From: Mycobacterium sp. JS623
GTDB lineage: Bacteria > Actinomycetota > Actinomycetes > Mycobacteriales > Mycobacteriaceae
DNA: 64,000 nucleotides
Assembly: GCF_000328565.1 (NCBI RefSeq)
Contig: NC_019958.1
Coordinates: 134,590-198,589, forward strand
Direction of reading: 5' to 3'
A program made the position numbers and the translations under genes. Shown here one piece after another: positions 45,689-54,148 of the stretch (its first letter is position 1; each line of letters begins with the position of its first letter). The notes below the pieces were generated by a model. The model did no database searches and was not told the origin of the DNA. It worked only from the letters and a program-made list of their open reading frames with translations.

Positions 45689-45967
45689 GTGTCTGGGACC
45701 TACGAGAGCATCTCTCCGCACGATTTCAAACTCGGCGACATCGTCTTCCACTACGGCATGCGACTTCGGATCGTGACCGAACCGAGGGAGACCAACCATC
45801 CGATCAACGAGCACAGCCCAACGATTTCCGCCCGAGCAGTGATCGAGAACTGGGAGGACGTGAAGGATCTCGTCGGTAACCTCGCCGAAATCGACGACAA
45901 CGGCAATCGGATGTGGACGGTTCAGGGAAACGGTCTGGCCAGGTACTCGAGGGAGTTGCCGGCCTGA
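45689..45967 (+). CDS. Small unknown protein, SH3-like
   Basis: 92 residues (HDFKLGDIVFHYGMRLRIVT). The text resembles a small beta-barrel with the opening pattern of KOW/SH3-like domains. GTG start after GAAAGGAAATCC. The product at 47013 opens in a similar way (KFARGDLVQLRHEYEVGGNP). Confidence 0.6.
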   Translation: MSGTYESISPHDFKLGDIVFHYGMRLRIVTEPRETNHPINEHSPTISARAVIENWEDVKDLVGNLAEIDDNGNRMWTVQGNGLARYSRELPA

Positions 45968-46179
45968 GCCGCGTACGTCAAACCACCTCGCCCCCGCTGG
46001 GCTGTTGAGATACGAAATGTCGGATGCCTGGTGATGCACGGTGCCCTCGACGAGGTCGCGGGATGCGGCGCCACGTCAGCAGTTCAGGTGGTCTCAGGAG
46101 CTGATCGTCAGCGGGATGCGTCGAAGCGCCGTGGCTGAAGGTCGCTTCGACCGGCTCGGCAAAAACAGGTCATCCAAAC

Positions 46180-46566
46180 GTGTCGGTCGACGTCTGGTAC
46201 GGCGATCGCGATGACCATGACCGCATGCAACCCGACGACGCGACCTGGCCAATCCCCGCGGGGCTCTCCGCGCTCGGTGTCCGAGCTGCCGAGGTCATTC
46301 GCAGCTTCCTGCAAACCAAGGGTATCCAGGATCACGGCGGAGGCGGCCGTTTCTACACGCCCGAAGAATGGGTCGGCAGAGGAGAACTGTACGGGCGGAC
46401 CTCCCTGCTGCTGGTCACCCACGACGGCGGTAATCACGCCGGCGCATTCAATCTCGACTACGAGCAGTACGCGTTACACGACGAACTCGTGAAGACCCTC
46501 GAGGCTAACGGTTTGTGGATGGAGGCCTGCACGAACTGGTACACCGCCATCTACCCGCGCCCCTGA
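46180..46566 (+). CDS. Unknown acidic protein
   Basis: 128 residues, starting at GTG 46180, with RTSLLLVTHDGGNHAGAFNL and a C-terminus rich in aromatic residues. Ribosome-binding site not obvious. No motif recognised. Confidence 0.55.
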   Translation: MSVDVWYGDRDDHDRMQPDDATWPIPAGLSALGVRAAEVIRSFLQTKGIQDHGGGGRFYTPEEWVGRGELYGRTSLLLVTHDGGNHAGAFNLDYEQYALHDELVKTLEANGLWMEACTNWYTAIYPRP

Positions 46567-46593
46567 CACACCCAGCTCACATGCGGGGCGTCA

Positions 46594-47010
46594 GTGGCCG
46601 ATGAAGGCCACCGCCACGGCATCGCTGCAGTCGAGGTCTCGCACTACGAAAGGTTTCATCAGGACATGTCGCTCTATCGCTGCACGATCGCTCATGACGG
46701 GGCCAACCGCCAGATCATCGTCCATTGGGACGACAACGATCCCAACCGCCATATCGTCGCCCCCACTACCATCCCTGCGAGCGAAACAACTGAGGAACGT
46801 CTTGCTCATGAGTTGGGGCGCATGGGATTTCGCGTGGTATCGATCGATTCGGACAACGTCGGCCGCGGATGGGCCGTCGTGGCGCACGCCCGCTCCGACT
46901 GGCCCTTCTACAACCCGCTGACCGAAGGGTGGTTCGCCTATCTCGACGACGCGGCGATACGAGGCATTCGTGCCAGGTGGCCCGAAGCTGTCGTTCCCGG
47001 GGTGCGGTAG
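46594..47010 (+). CDS. Unknown protein
   Basis: 138 residues from GTG 46594; ATG 46666 would shorten it to 114. The region CTIAHDGANRQIIVHWDDND is strand-rich, followed by a helix and a short aromatic tail. It lies directly upstream of 47013 with 2 bases between, so the genes are coupled. Confidence 0.55.
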   Translation: MADEGHRHGIAAVEVSHYERFHQDMSLYRCTIAHDGANRQIIVHWDDNDPNRHIVAPTTIPASETTEERLAHELGRMGFRVVSIDSDNVGRGWAVVAHARSDWPFYNPLTEGWFAYLDDAAIRGIRARWPEAVVPGVR

Positions 47011-47012
47011 CG

Positions 47013-47255
47013 GTGGCCGAAAAGTTCGCCCGCGGAGATCTCGTCCAGCTGAGGCATGAGTACGAGGTCGGCGGCAATCCCAGCCTGTTCCGGATCCGGA
47101 GCGTCCACAACGGCGAAGCGGTACTCGGGCAGCTGGGAACCGACGACGACCACTATCACGGGGTCGACACCCTGGTAGCGCTCGATGACCCCGACCTCAT
47201 CGAGCCGCACCCGGAGATCTTGGCCATGTATTCGCGACACGTACGTCAGAGCTGA
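47013..47255 (+). CDS. Small SH3-like protein
   Basis: 80 residues from GTG 47013. KFARGDLVQLRHEYEVGGNP and FRIRSVHNGEAVLGQL indicate a small beta-barrel. It begins two bases after the preceding stop. Confidence 0.55.
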   Translation: MAEKFARGDLVQLRHEYEVGGNPSLFRIRSVHNGEAVLGQLGTDDDHYHGVDTLVALDDPDLIEPHPEILAMYSRHVRQS

Positions 47256-47322
47256 CCACCAAAGAGCTGGCCCATCGGACGGCACACTCGTATTTGCATT
47301 CGAATGTGAGACACTGGTTGGC

Positions 47323-48096
47323 GTGGAACGCTTCCTGTCAGTGACCGACATCGCCGACCTGATGCAGGTGTCGGTCAACACCATCAACGGACGCATCCGA
47401 GCCGGCACCTTCCCCGCTCCCGACGCCATGATCGGCTCGCGCTACCAGGGCTGGAAGGCGTCGACCATCGACAGCCTGTTGCCGCCGCACGCCCACCAGG
47501 CCCCTGACGGCGAACCTTATGAATTTGCGCATGGTGCCACGAGGTTGAGGCGTATTGCCGAGGAGGTGAGCGCGTACGCCTACGGGTGGCACAACCTGCC
47601 AGGAGAGTCGAGGCGAAGCGACCGTTTCGACGCCGAGAACCGGCTACACACACTGGCGACGAAACTCGACCGCTGGGCACGGTCGCTCACCGTTGCCGGG
47701 GCCTGGAGCGCTCGCCTCGTCGCCAGCCTGGTCGACGCCTCACCTGCCGGGGGGAACACGTCAATCAGCGCCCCCGCCAAGCTGGGCGGTCCCGCGGAGG
47801 GGGCTGACGACCGCGGAGGCACACACACGCTGGAGACGCTAGAAATGCCGGGGCTTGAAGTTGTCGCGGCCCTGCTGCCGCCCCCAGACCTCACCGTGGC
47901 CGCCGCTGCGGACGCCTATCGGCGACTAGCCGACGAACTTGAAGCCGTTTCCACTCGACTCTGCGAGGCTTGTCGCGACCAGCAGACGCGCGACAAGATC
48001 CGCACCGAATTACAGGGCATCGCGACGGTGCTGCGCACGCTGGCCGAATCCGCCATTGCCGCAGACGTAAGTTCCGCCGCCGGCCCGACGCTATAG
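47323..48096 (+). CDS. AlpA/MerR-like DNA-binding protein with helical C-terminus
   Basis: 257 residues from GTG 47323. Residues 1-45 are an excisionase-like winged helix (LSVTDIADLMQVSVNTINGR). The rest is mostly helical with a Gly/Ala-rich linker (about 140-175). A perfect palindrome CATTCGAATG lies at 47297-47306, 16 bases before the start, and could be the protein's own operator on a nearly leaderless transcript. Design resembles the 35130 product. Confidence 0.7.
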   Translation: MERFLSVTDIADLMQVSVNTINGRIRAGTFPAPDAMIGSRYQGWKASTIDSLLPPHAHQAPDGEPYEFAHGATRLRRIAEEVSAYAYGWHNLPGESRRSDRFDAENRLHTLATKLDRWARSLTVAGAWSARLVASLVDASPAGGNTSISAPAKLGGPAEGADDRGGTHTLETLEMPGLEVVAALLPPPDLTVAAAADAYRRLADELEAVSTRLCEACRDQQTRDKIRTELQGIATVLRTLAESAIAADVSSAAGPTL

Positions 48097-48143
48097 AGCG
48101 AGAGCGGAAGTGGTTGCGTCGAGCCAGATCTGAGGCAGCACAG

Positions 48144-48422
48144 CTAGGCGCGGAATCGCAGGACGGTGTCGATGGGAATGCGGCGCGGATCGTCCTCACC
48201 GTTGACCAGTACGGTCAGCGACTCGCCGTCTGCTGCGAGGAGGGTGCCGACGATAGACGCGGCAGGATCGCTCGTCACGATCGACACAGGGCCCCATTCG
48301 CTACCGTCGCTGAGGATGTCTGTCGCTGTGGTGCTGACCGTGATGGCGAAGGTACCCAGCCAACCGTTCCCAGAGGACGTGAGGTCGATGTCGTAGTGGT
48401 CGTTGCGTGGGTAATTCGGCAT
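48144..48422 (-). CDS. Small unknown protein, OB/Sm-like
   Basis: 92 residues from ATG 48422 with AAAGAGA upstream. Strand-rich text (DIDLTSSGNGWLGTFAITVS; SIVGTLLAADGESLTVLVNG) suggests a small beta-barrel. It forms a leftward pair with 48508. Confidence 0.55.
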   Translation of the reverse strand: MPNYPRNDHYDIDLTSSGNGWLGTFAITVSTTATDILSDGSEWGPVSIVTSDPAASIVGTLLAADGESLTVLVNGEDDPRRIPIDTVLRFRA

Positions 48423-48507
48423 GGCTGTCTCTTTCTCGGCTGGTGAAGCGTGGTCCGGTTGCTCGTTCGGGATCGAGGGCAGGAGCTTTCGCGTGGGGCC
48501 CGGGGCT

Positions 48508-48777
48508 CTACAGCCGCTCCTGCAGCCACGTCTGGAGGTCAAGTAGCCCCTCCGCCCCCTGAATGCGTACTTCGTCGCGGTTGTGAGGGTTCTTCACGAC
48601 TGATGCAACGCCGCCTTGCGGTGTCCATTCGGCGAGGATCTGAGTCGAGAAGCGTTCGTACGCGACTACCTCGTTGCCATCTGGTCGTTGTCCACCGTGG
48701 AACTCTGAGCTGGGAGTGACTGTCCAACAGTTCTTTTCGGCGATTCCGTCGATTCGTTGGCGATCATCGTCAGTCAT
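48508..48777 (-). CDS. Small unknown protein
   Basis: 89 residues (DRQRIDGIAEKNCWTVTPSS; VVAYERFSTQILAEWTPQGG). The pattern resembles small restriction-endonuclease-like or LtfC-type folds but no catalytic motif is visible. GAAGGAGCGG lies upstream. Confidence 0.5.
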   Translation of the reverse strand: MTDDDRQRIDGIAEKNCWTVTPSSEFHGGQRPDGNEVVAYERFSTQILAEWTPQGGVASVVKNPHNRDEVRIQGAEGLLDLQTWLQERL

Positions 48778-49009
48778 GAGGGTTTAGCCGCTCCTTCGGT
48801 GGGCGAGGCGATGGCCGCACGGTGGGGGATGGCCGTCGCTTGGCGACCGAGTATGTCGGGCAGCGCAACCTCTCCCTGCGTATCGACACGATCGGGAGGG
48901 GACTTTCTAAGACGGACACCGAGTGAGGACTGATCGCGGGAAGTGGACCTAATGCGGAACGGCGTCCGTCACGGCCGACTGCGGGGTGATTGATCACAGG
49001 CGCGCGGAG
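48778..49009. other. Region between csf3 and the small-gene cluster
   Basis: 230 bases inspected for a CRISPR array or leader; no repeat-spacer pattern is present. An imperfect hairpin near 48961 (GGCGTCCGTCACGGCCG) may terminate the csf operon. Confidence 0.4.
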
Positions 49010-49738
49010 CTAGCGATGAGGTTGATATGCCGGTGAGACGCGGGTGCTGGGATGCAGGTAGGGCGGCCGAATGGCGTGGGAGCCAGCAGGCCCGGTGCGG
49101 GTGTGGTGGTCGGTGAGGCAGCGCTGTGGGGCCGGTCGGCCGAGGACGCCGGCTTCGTGTTCGTGGGCTGCCGACCAGTCGGTCACGTCGGGGGTTGAGG
49201 TGACTTCCCAGTGCGTCACGATGCCCTCTCCCACTCCGCGATGCTTGCCGATTGCTGTCAGGTCGGAGAGTAGGTCGCGGATCTGGTCGGCGTCCCCGAC
49301 GGCCCGCCAGGTCAGGGAGGTGGCGGGAGTGGCCATGACGGGTACTACTCGGCGTTGGTATCGGCCGATGCTGTCGTGAACGACGCCGCGGCCGATGACC
49401 GGGCTGAGGTGTTGTAGGCGAGTTCGGTCGGTGCGGGAGAAGCGCCAGCGGATGTCCGGTTCGGCGGCGTCGTCGCGTAGCGGGTGCTGGTCGGAGAACG
49501 TGGCCATCCAGTGCCAATCGGTGTGGGTGGTGGGGTCGCCGCAGGTGGAAAGGGGTATCGCGATGATGTCGGGGTCATCGGTGGGGGAGTAGGTCACATG
49601 CCTGCCTTCTGCGCGGGCGGCCCATTTGTGGCGATGCCATAGAACGGATGCCAGCAGGCCGTCCAGGGCGATGCCGTGGGGCCGGGATAGCACGATCCCG
49701 TGTGGTGTGGTCGCCCTGATGAGGAGAGGTTCGTGCAC
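49010..49738 (-). CDS. csf3: Csf3 (Cas5-like), type IV-B CRISPR-Cas
   Basis: 242 residues. Csf3 is the Cas5-type subunit that caps the guide-RNA 5' end in type IV effector complexes. The RAMP N-terminus is recognisable: ITPHG-like strand then GIALDGLLASVLWHRHKWAA, where LDGLL is the hallmark of the family. The C-terminus holds the Gly/Arg-rich region. GTG start one base after the csf2 stop. It is the last gene of csf1-cas11-csf2-csf3. Confidence 0.85.
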   Translation of the reverse strand: MHEPLLIRATTPHGIVLSRPHGIALDGLLASVLWHRHKWAARAEGRHVTYSPTDDPDIIAIPLSTCGDPTTHTDWHWMATFSDQHPLRDDAAEPDIRWRFSRTDRTRLQHLSPVIGRGVVHDSIGRYQRRVVPVMATPATSLTWRAVGDADQIRDLLSDLTAIGKHRGVGEGIVTHWEVTSTPDVTDWSAAHEHEAGVLGRPAPQRCLTDHHTRTGPAGSHAIRPPYLHPSTRVSPAYQPHR

Positions 49739-49739
49739 G

Positions 49740-50606
49740 TCAGGTGAGTCGGGTCAACGCAGCGATGGCTGCGTCGCGGTCGTCGGCGAGCTGGTTGACC
49801 CAGTCCACGGTGGGACGGGGGAGGCTGCCGCGAAGTGCGGTGGCAGTGACGGTGGCGGTGACTTGACCGTGGCCTGCGGCGCTGCGTCCTCCGAGGTGGC
49901 CATGTGCAGCGAAGGTGGACAGGACGTTATCGAAGAACGCCGCCTGGTGCTCGGTGGCGTTGTCCAGTCGAGCCCACGTCTGTAGACGAGTGCCGGCTGG
50001 AAGCGTTTCTATGGCGAACCTGCCGAGGGGGCTGCCGTCGGCATGGTCGGTACGGGGGGCGCCGCCGGTGCTGGGCCGGTGATCGGGCAGGTGCGTGAAG
50101 GATTCGTCGGCGACGCTCAGCACGGCCGGGAGCAGAGGCGTCGAGTGCGGTGGTCTGGGCAGCAGGTGGGCAAGTTCGGCGATTTCGGGGAGAACCTTGC
50201 TTACCGACAGCAGTCCGGACATGACGCGTCCGGAGGCGGCACCGCCGAAGACCGCGATCTGCGGGAGCAGCTCTTTGAGGTTGCGTTCCTCTTCGTCGGT
50301 GAGTGGGTGTGCCGACTTGGCGAGGCGGCCCCCGTTGGTGAGCAGATGGGCGGCCGGTACTGGTAGGGCGACGTCCTCGTAGCCGAGCACCTCGGCGGTG
50401 AGGGCTTCGCCGACGCGCCGCAGTACTCCCCGGAAGCTGCTTCCCGAGATGAGGGGGATCTGCAGGATCTGGCCGTCGGGTCCGATGATCTTCTCGCGGC
50501 GAAACAGCGTGAAGGTGTCACTGCCGACGGAGGTGTAGTCGTCGCGGTGCACGATGGACGACTGGGCGATGATATCGACGTCCCAACGAATGGTCGAGAG
50601 TGTCAT
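49740..50606 (-). CDS. csf2: Csf2 (Cas7-like backbone), type IV-B CRISPR-Cas
   Basis: 288 residues. Csf2 polymerises along guide RNA as the Cas7 backbone. Visible features: IVHRDDYTSVGSDTFTLFRR near the N-terminus, then LISGSSFRGVLRRVGE (the RAMP GxxxRG-type turn) and a C-terminal HLGGRSAAGHGQV glycine loop. The ATG overlaps the stop of the upstream gene (ATGA). Family assignment is strong; the complete four-gene order supports it. Confidence 0.9.
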   Translation of the reverse strand: MTLSTIRWDVDIIAQSSIVHRDDYTSVGSDTFTLFRREKIIGPDGQILQIPLISGSSFRGVLRRVGEALTAEVLGYEDVALPVPAAHLLTNGGRLAKSAHPLTDEEERNLKELLPQIAVFGGAASGRVMSGLLSVSKVLPEIAELAHLLPRPPHSTPLLPAVLSVADESFTHLPDHRPSTGGAPRTDHADGSPLGRFAIETLPAGTRLQTWARLDNATEHQAAFFDNVLSTFAAHGHLGGRSAAGHGQVTATVTATALRGSLPRPTVDWVNQLADDRDAAIAALTRLT

Positions 50607-51100
50607 GCTGGTTCGTTGGGGTCGGCGGAACTCGTTGCGGCGGAATTGTTTCCGCGTTGGGCTGCTACAGCTTCAGCGATGATCCGAACCCGTAGGAGTA
50701 GTGCGGGCAGGCTGTCGCGCAACACGGTGATGACCGGTAGGGCCGGTTCGCGAAGCAGGGTGGCGAGTTCGAGGCGGCGGTCGCGGTGCCGCGGCGCTGG
50801 GGCGCCGAGTTGCCCGGCGACTTCCGACCACCAGCGATCCAGCGTGTCGGCGCGGTAGGCGGCGCGGCGGACACGGCCGGGCAGCAGTTCGTCCCAGTAG
50901 GTCTTGCGGTGCTTCGGGTCGGCGACCCAGCTGGACTCCCAGTCGATGCTGTAGTGCAGCAGCAGCAGGAGGCGCTCAGCTGTGTCGGCCGCGCGGGCGG
51001 TCGCGGACCCGGTGTCGCCGGCCTCGTCGACCAGCGGTGGAAGTTCGGGAACAGTGGCCCGCCACACCTGGGTGGGTGTCGGCGTCGTCATGAGCGTCAC
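50603..51100 (-). CDS. cas11: Cas11-like small subunit, type IV-B CRISPR-Cas
   Basis: 165 residues from a GTG overlapping the csf1 stop (GTGA). All helical, basic, with aromatic residues (LLLLHYSIDWESSWVADPKH). Position between csf1 and csf2 and the helical-bundle look fit the Cas11-type subunit that lines type IV complexes. Cas11 proteins have little sequence conservation, so the call is mostly from context. Confidence 0.7.
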   Translation of the reverse strand: MTLMTTPTPTQVWRATVPELPPLVDEAGDTGSATARAADTAERLLLLLHYSIDWESSWVADPKHRKTYWDELLPGRVRRAAYRADTLDRWWSEVAGQLGAPAPRHRDRRLELATLLREPALPVITVLRDSLPALLLRVRIIAEAVAAQRGNNSAATSSADPNEPA

Positions 51101-51783
51101 AGTAACGATTGGTCGTCGCCGCGCCGTGGAGTCGCCGTGGCGGGGGTGTCGGATGCGGCGGGAGCGGTAAGCAGGCGCGCGCATGCCCACAGCGGTGGTA
51201 TGCGCCGCCAGGGCTGAACGCTGCTCCATGAGGCTAGAAGCTGCGGCCATGTGCTCGGCGGTTGGGCTGTGAGCGCCTTGGCCGGTGGAGCGGGGTTGCT
51301 CAATTGCTGCCAGGTGAATCCGAGGTCGAGGCGCAGCATTCGTATCGACCGCAGGCGTTTCGCGGCCGCGTCATCCCAGCGCACGACGAGTCCGTCGGTT
51401 GCCAGGTGTGCCCATTGGGCCGTGGGCAGGATGTGCCGGCGGCGAGTGGTGGGCACGACCGCGGATGTGGTGTCGCTCAGGGCGCCGGCGGCGAGGAGCT
51501 CGGCGATGGAGGCGGCCGCGGGGTACTCGGTGACCTCGTCGGTGGTGATGAGCATGGTGGGTTGGGCAGTGGGCCGGCGGCTGTAGGCCCATGCGCACGC
51601 TGCGCACAGTCGACGTGAGCCGTAGGGCCACGTGTCGAAGTCGGTGAAGCGGTTGGAGATGATGCGCGAGCTCGCTGTCGTCGGGCCGTCGTCGCCGCAG
51701 CGGCCACATCTGCCGGGGGCGGCTACCTCGATCCGAGGGCTGCCTGCAGCTCGCCAGGCCGCGGCTGCAGGATCGGTGGGCAT
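51097..51783 (-). CDS. csf1: Csf1 (Cas8-like large subunit), type IV-B CRISPR-Cas
   Basis: 228 residues from ATG 51783. A zinc finger stands near the N-terminus, GRCGRCG then RLCAACAWAYSRRP, the diagnostic feature of Csf1. The rest is mostly helical. TAGTCT lies 10 bases before the ATG on the minus strand, so the transcript may be almost leaderless. It is the first gene of the operon and divergent from the ADP-ribosyltransferase-like gene 202 bases away. No helicase (DinG/Csf4), Cas6, Cas1/2 or CRISPR array is nearby, which defines the IV-B type. Confidence 0.85.
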   Translation of the reverse strand: MPTDPAAAAWRAAGSPRIEVAAPGRCGRCGDDGPTTASSRIISNRFTDFDTWPYGSRRLCAACAWAYSRRPTAQPTMLITTDEVTEYPAAASIAELLAAGALSDTTSAVVPTTRRRHILPTAQWAHLATDGLVVRWDDAAAKRLRSIRMLRLDLGFTWQQLSNPAPPAKALTAQPPSTWPQLLASWSSVQPWRRIPPLWACARLLTAPAASDTPATATPRRGDDQSLL

Positions 51784-51985
51784 CGTAGCTGCAAGACTAC
51801 GACCGAATTGGACGTCGGGGTGACATAGACTGCGAGCACGAAACGCGTGCAAGGGTTGGGTGAAGGCTTACCCAGGGGCGGCGTCGGACCTGACTGATGG
51901 GTTCGGGGTCGCCCCTCCCGCATTTTCCGCCCGATCGCGGCTGTCAATGCAGTGGCTATAACGTGCTGGCTCATACACTCCGGAT
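51784..51985. promoter_or_regulatory. Divergent promoter region of the CRISPR and cysH operons
   Basis: TAGTCT (minus strand, before csf1) and CATACACT (51972-51979, before the plus-strand gene) are -10-like boxes very close to the start codons. Both operons probably make leaderless transcripts. No CRISPR repeat is present. Confidence 0.5.
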
Positions 51986-52870
51986 GTGGGGGCTAGATCG
52001 GCGCGACCCAACCGGGAACGAGTGGTCCTCGACATCGAGGGCGGCCCAGTCACCGCACGTGACATCAAGGCGGCCCGCGAGGTCGCCGAATCGGCGATGA
52101 GCGACCGGGACTTCCGGCGATTGGCCAACCGGATCATCGACGAGGCGCGTGATTCCGATAGGTCGCTCACCCGGGCGAGGCGCGATCGGGATCGCGCCTC
52201 ACCGCGAGACGCCAGCCACGTCGACTCCGACCGGCTCCGCAGTGCCCTCCCTCCTCCGGCGGAGTTCCGGCGATCCGTGAGCGGTCGGCAGCGCAAAGTT
52301 CGATCGGCCGTGAAGAATCAGGTCCTGGCCGGCGCCCCCGAGTCGCAGCGGGTCGCGGCGCGCGAGCTGCTCATCGACGAGGACGCCGGTAAGTGGAGCC
52401 GGGTGAATGCCGCGTTGCATCGGGGTGCTGGTGACGTGCAAACCCTCGATGACGGTGACCGGGCGACGGTGCAGCGTCTCGACCGTCTCATCCAGTCCTA
52501 TGAACGCCGCAATGACCGGATGCACAAGGTGTACGTTGCCGTGAAATTGCCCGACAATCAGCCCAACGTGATCAGAGTCGAGGACATGCCGCCCAATCTG
52601 CGGCCGGGAGCCGTGCTCGAGTTCGACCAGTTCACGCTGGCTCGACACGACCTGAGCGAGGCCCCGGGCCACGACAGCTACCGGTACGTGATGTTCGAAC
52701 TCGTGACCAGCAGGGGAATGTACCTCGGTCAGTCCGACAGCGGCATGGACACCACGCACGTGCTGCCTCGGGGCACGTCGTATGAGGTGGTGTCGGCGGA
52801 GTTCGTGACGTACCAGACGCGGCCGCGGGGATTCGGTGAGCGCCTCGTCGTGCAACTAAGGGAGCGGTGA
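51986..52870 (+). CDS. ADP-ribosyltransferase-like protein linked to type IV-B CRISPR-Cas
   Basis: 294 residues. The N-terminal 150 are basic and helical. The C-terminal 120 follow the ADP-ribosyltransferase layout: an opening strand (HKVYVAVKLPD), a central FDQFTLARHD where STS normally stands, a strand-turn-strand (VMFELVTSRGMYLGQ) and the closing HVLPRGTSYEVVSAEF, which matches the E-x-E-V-L-L-P-R-G-T segment. The catalytic Glu positions read Thr and His, so it may be inactive or bind rather than modify. GTG start, probably leaderless. Overlaps the next gene. Confidence 0.6.
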   Translation: MGARSARPNRERVVLDIEGGPVTARDIKAAREVAESAMSDRDFRRLANRIIDEARDSDRSLTRARRDRDRASPRDASHVDSDRLRSALPPPAEFRRSVSGRQRKVRSAVKNQVLAGAPESQRVAARELLIDEDAGKWSRVNAALHRGAGDVQTLDDGDRATVQRLDRLIQSYERRNDRMHKVYVAVKLPDNQPNVIRVEDMPPNLRPGAVLEFDQFTLARHDLSEAPGHDSYRYVMFELVTSRGMYLGQSDSGMDTTHVLPRGTSYEVVSAEFVTYQTRPRGFGERLVVQLRER

Positions 52871-53292
52871 TGGCGGCGAAACAGTGGGTGGTGCACCCGA
52901 ACCGTTCACAGATCGGTGCCGACGAACCTGGCCGCAACGGCCACTACCGTCCAGCGCAGCGCCGCCGGCGCCCGGTCACCGAATCGACGTGCACCGCCCG
53001 AGTGGTGTTGCCGCGTCGACTCCGTCCACTAGCCGACCCGGATGGCTCCCTGACCTTCGGCGGGCAGGACTGGTGGTTCGTCGTGGGATCCGCCCGCGCG
53101 TTCGCCCGTGCCTACACCAACATTGAGGTCCCGCCACCCTTCGGTTTCAAGGACCGTGGCCGGTGGTGGTGGTGGGATGACACCACCACCGAGGTGTCGA
53201 TCCTTGAAGGTCCCGAGGCCATTGGCTACGTCGAGGAGTATTTGAAGCGGCTGTTCCCACGGCGCTCGATCACTTTGGTCGATCGCCGGTGA
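52867..53292 (+). CDS. Unknown protein between the ART-like and cysH genes
   Basis: 141 residues, overlapping both neighbours (GTGA at each end). A basic N-terminus leads to an aromatic-rich core (GQDWWFVVGSARAFARAYTN; DRGRWWWWDDTTTEVSILEG). No family recognised. The double overlap indicates that the three proteins are made together. ATG 52870 is an alternative start. Confidence 0.7.
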   Translation: MMAAKQWVVHPNRSQIGADEPGRNGHYRPAQRRRRPVTESTCTARVVLPRRLRPLADPDGSLTFGGQDWWFVVGSARAFARAYTNIEVPPPFGFKDRGRWWWWDDTTTEVSILEGPEAIGYVEEYLKRLFPRRSITLVDRR

Positions 53293-54131
53293 CGCCGTCC
53301 CAGCCGGGGCTGGATCTCCAGCAGTTGAGGGCGATCGCCGGCCAGCGCCGCGCGGAGGCGGTGGTTCCGCGCCTGCTGGACCGCGTCGCCGAACATCTCG
53401 ACAGCCACGACGGCTACGTCTCGTGGAGCGGCGGCAAGGATTCCACGGTCGTCGTCGACTTGGCGCGCCGGGTCGACCCGCACGTTCCGGTGGTGTTCTT
53501 CGACAGTGGCTTGCAGTTCCCCGAGACCTACCAGTACCTCGAGGACCGGGCCCGGCAGTGGCGCCTGAACTACCACGTGATCCCCGCTGAACCGGATCTT
53601 CTGACCATCTTGATTGCTCTCGGCGGGTTCGATCACGACGCGCCGGACCGCCGTCTCGGCGGCGTCGAGCTCGCGGACCTGATGATCAAAGAGCCTGCGG
53701 CGCAAGCACACCGACTACACGGGCCGGGTGCGCTCTGGGGTGTGCGCGCCGAGGAGTCATCGGGGCGTCGGGCGCTCTACCGACAGCAGTTAGCCGCTGG
53801 CAGTGCCCGGCGTAGCGAGCTCGGGCGCGAGGCGGCTCGCGCGTCGTTGGGTGGAGTCATCGAACGCGTCGACGGGACCGTGACCTACGGCCCGATCTGG
53901 GATTGGCAGCGAGCCCAGGTGTTCGGGTATCTGGCCGCGCGCAGTATCGAGCCGAACCCGTTGTACGACAAATTCGCCAGGTTGGGGATGCCGGATGCTC
54001 AGATCCGTGTTGACTCCATCATCGATGCCTCGAAGCTGTCCAACGGGCACGTGGCGTGGCTGCAGAAGGGGTGGCCGGACCTCTTCGACCGACTCGCTGC
54101 CGCGCTACCGCGGCTGCGTGAATACACCTGA
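53289..54131 (+). CDS. cysH: CysH-like ATP-pyrophosphatase associated with type IV-B CRISPR-Cas
   Basis: 280 residues of the PAPS reductase/CysH family. The PP-loop SGGKDST lies at 47-53, VVFFDSGLQFPET follows, and the later GVRAEESSGRRAL is present. The C-terminal Cys of true sulphonucleotide reductases is missing, so sulphate assimilation is unlikely. CysH-like genes next to csf genes without CRISPR arrays are a known hallmark of type IV-B loci, with unknown function. It is third in the divergent operon. Confidence 0.9.
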   Translation: MTPSQPGLDLQQLRAIAGQRRAEAVVPRLLDRVAEHLDSHDGYVSWSGGKDSTVVVDLARRVDPHVPVVFFDSGLQFPETYQYLEDRARQWRLNYHVIPAEPDLLTILIALGGFDHDAPDRRLGGVELADLMIKEPAAQAHRLHGPGALWGVRAEESSGRRALYRQQLAAGSARRSELGREAARASLGGVIERVDGTVTYGPIWDWQRAQVFGYLAARSIEPNPLYDKFARLGMPDAQIRVDSIIDASKLSNGHVAWLQKGWPDLFDRLAAALPRLREYT

Positions 54132-54148
54132 TCGCGTCGCGACGCTGA

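Noticed and set aside
48778..49009. Possible CRISPR array beside csf3
   Set aside because: No repeat-spacer periodicity is visible here or elsewhere in the locus; absence is normal for type IV-B.
53289..54131. Genuine sulphate-assimilation PAPS reductase
   Set aside because: The C-terminal catalytic cysteine motif is absent and the gene sits in a CRISPR type IV-B context, not with other sulphur genes.
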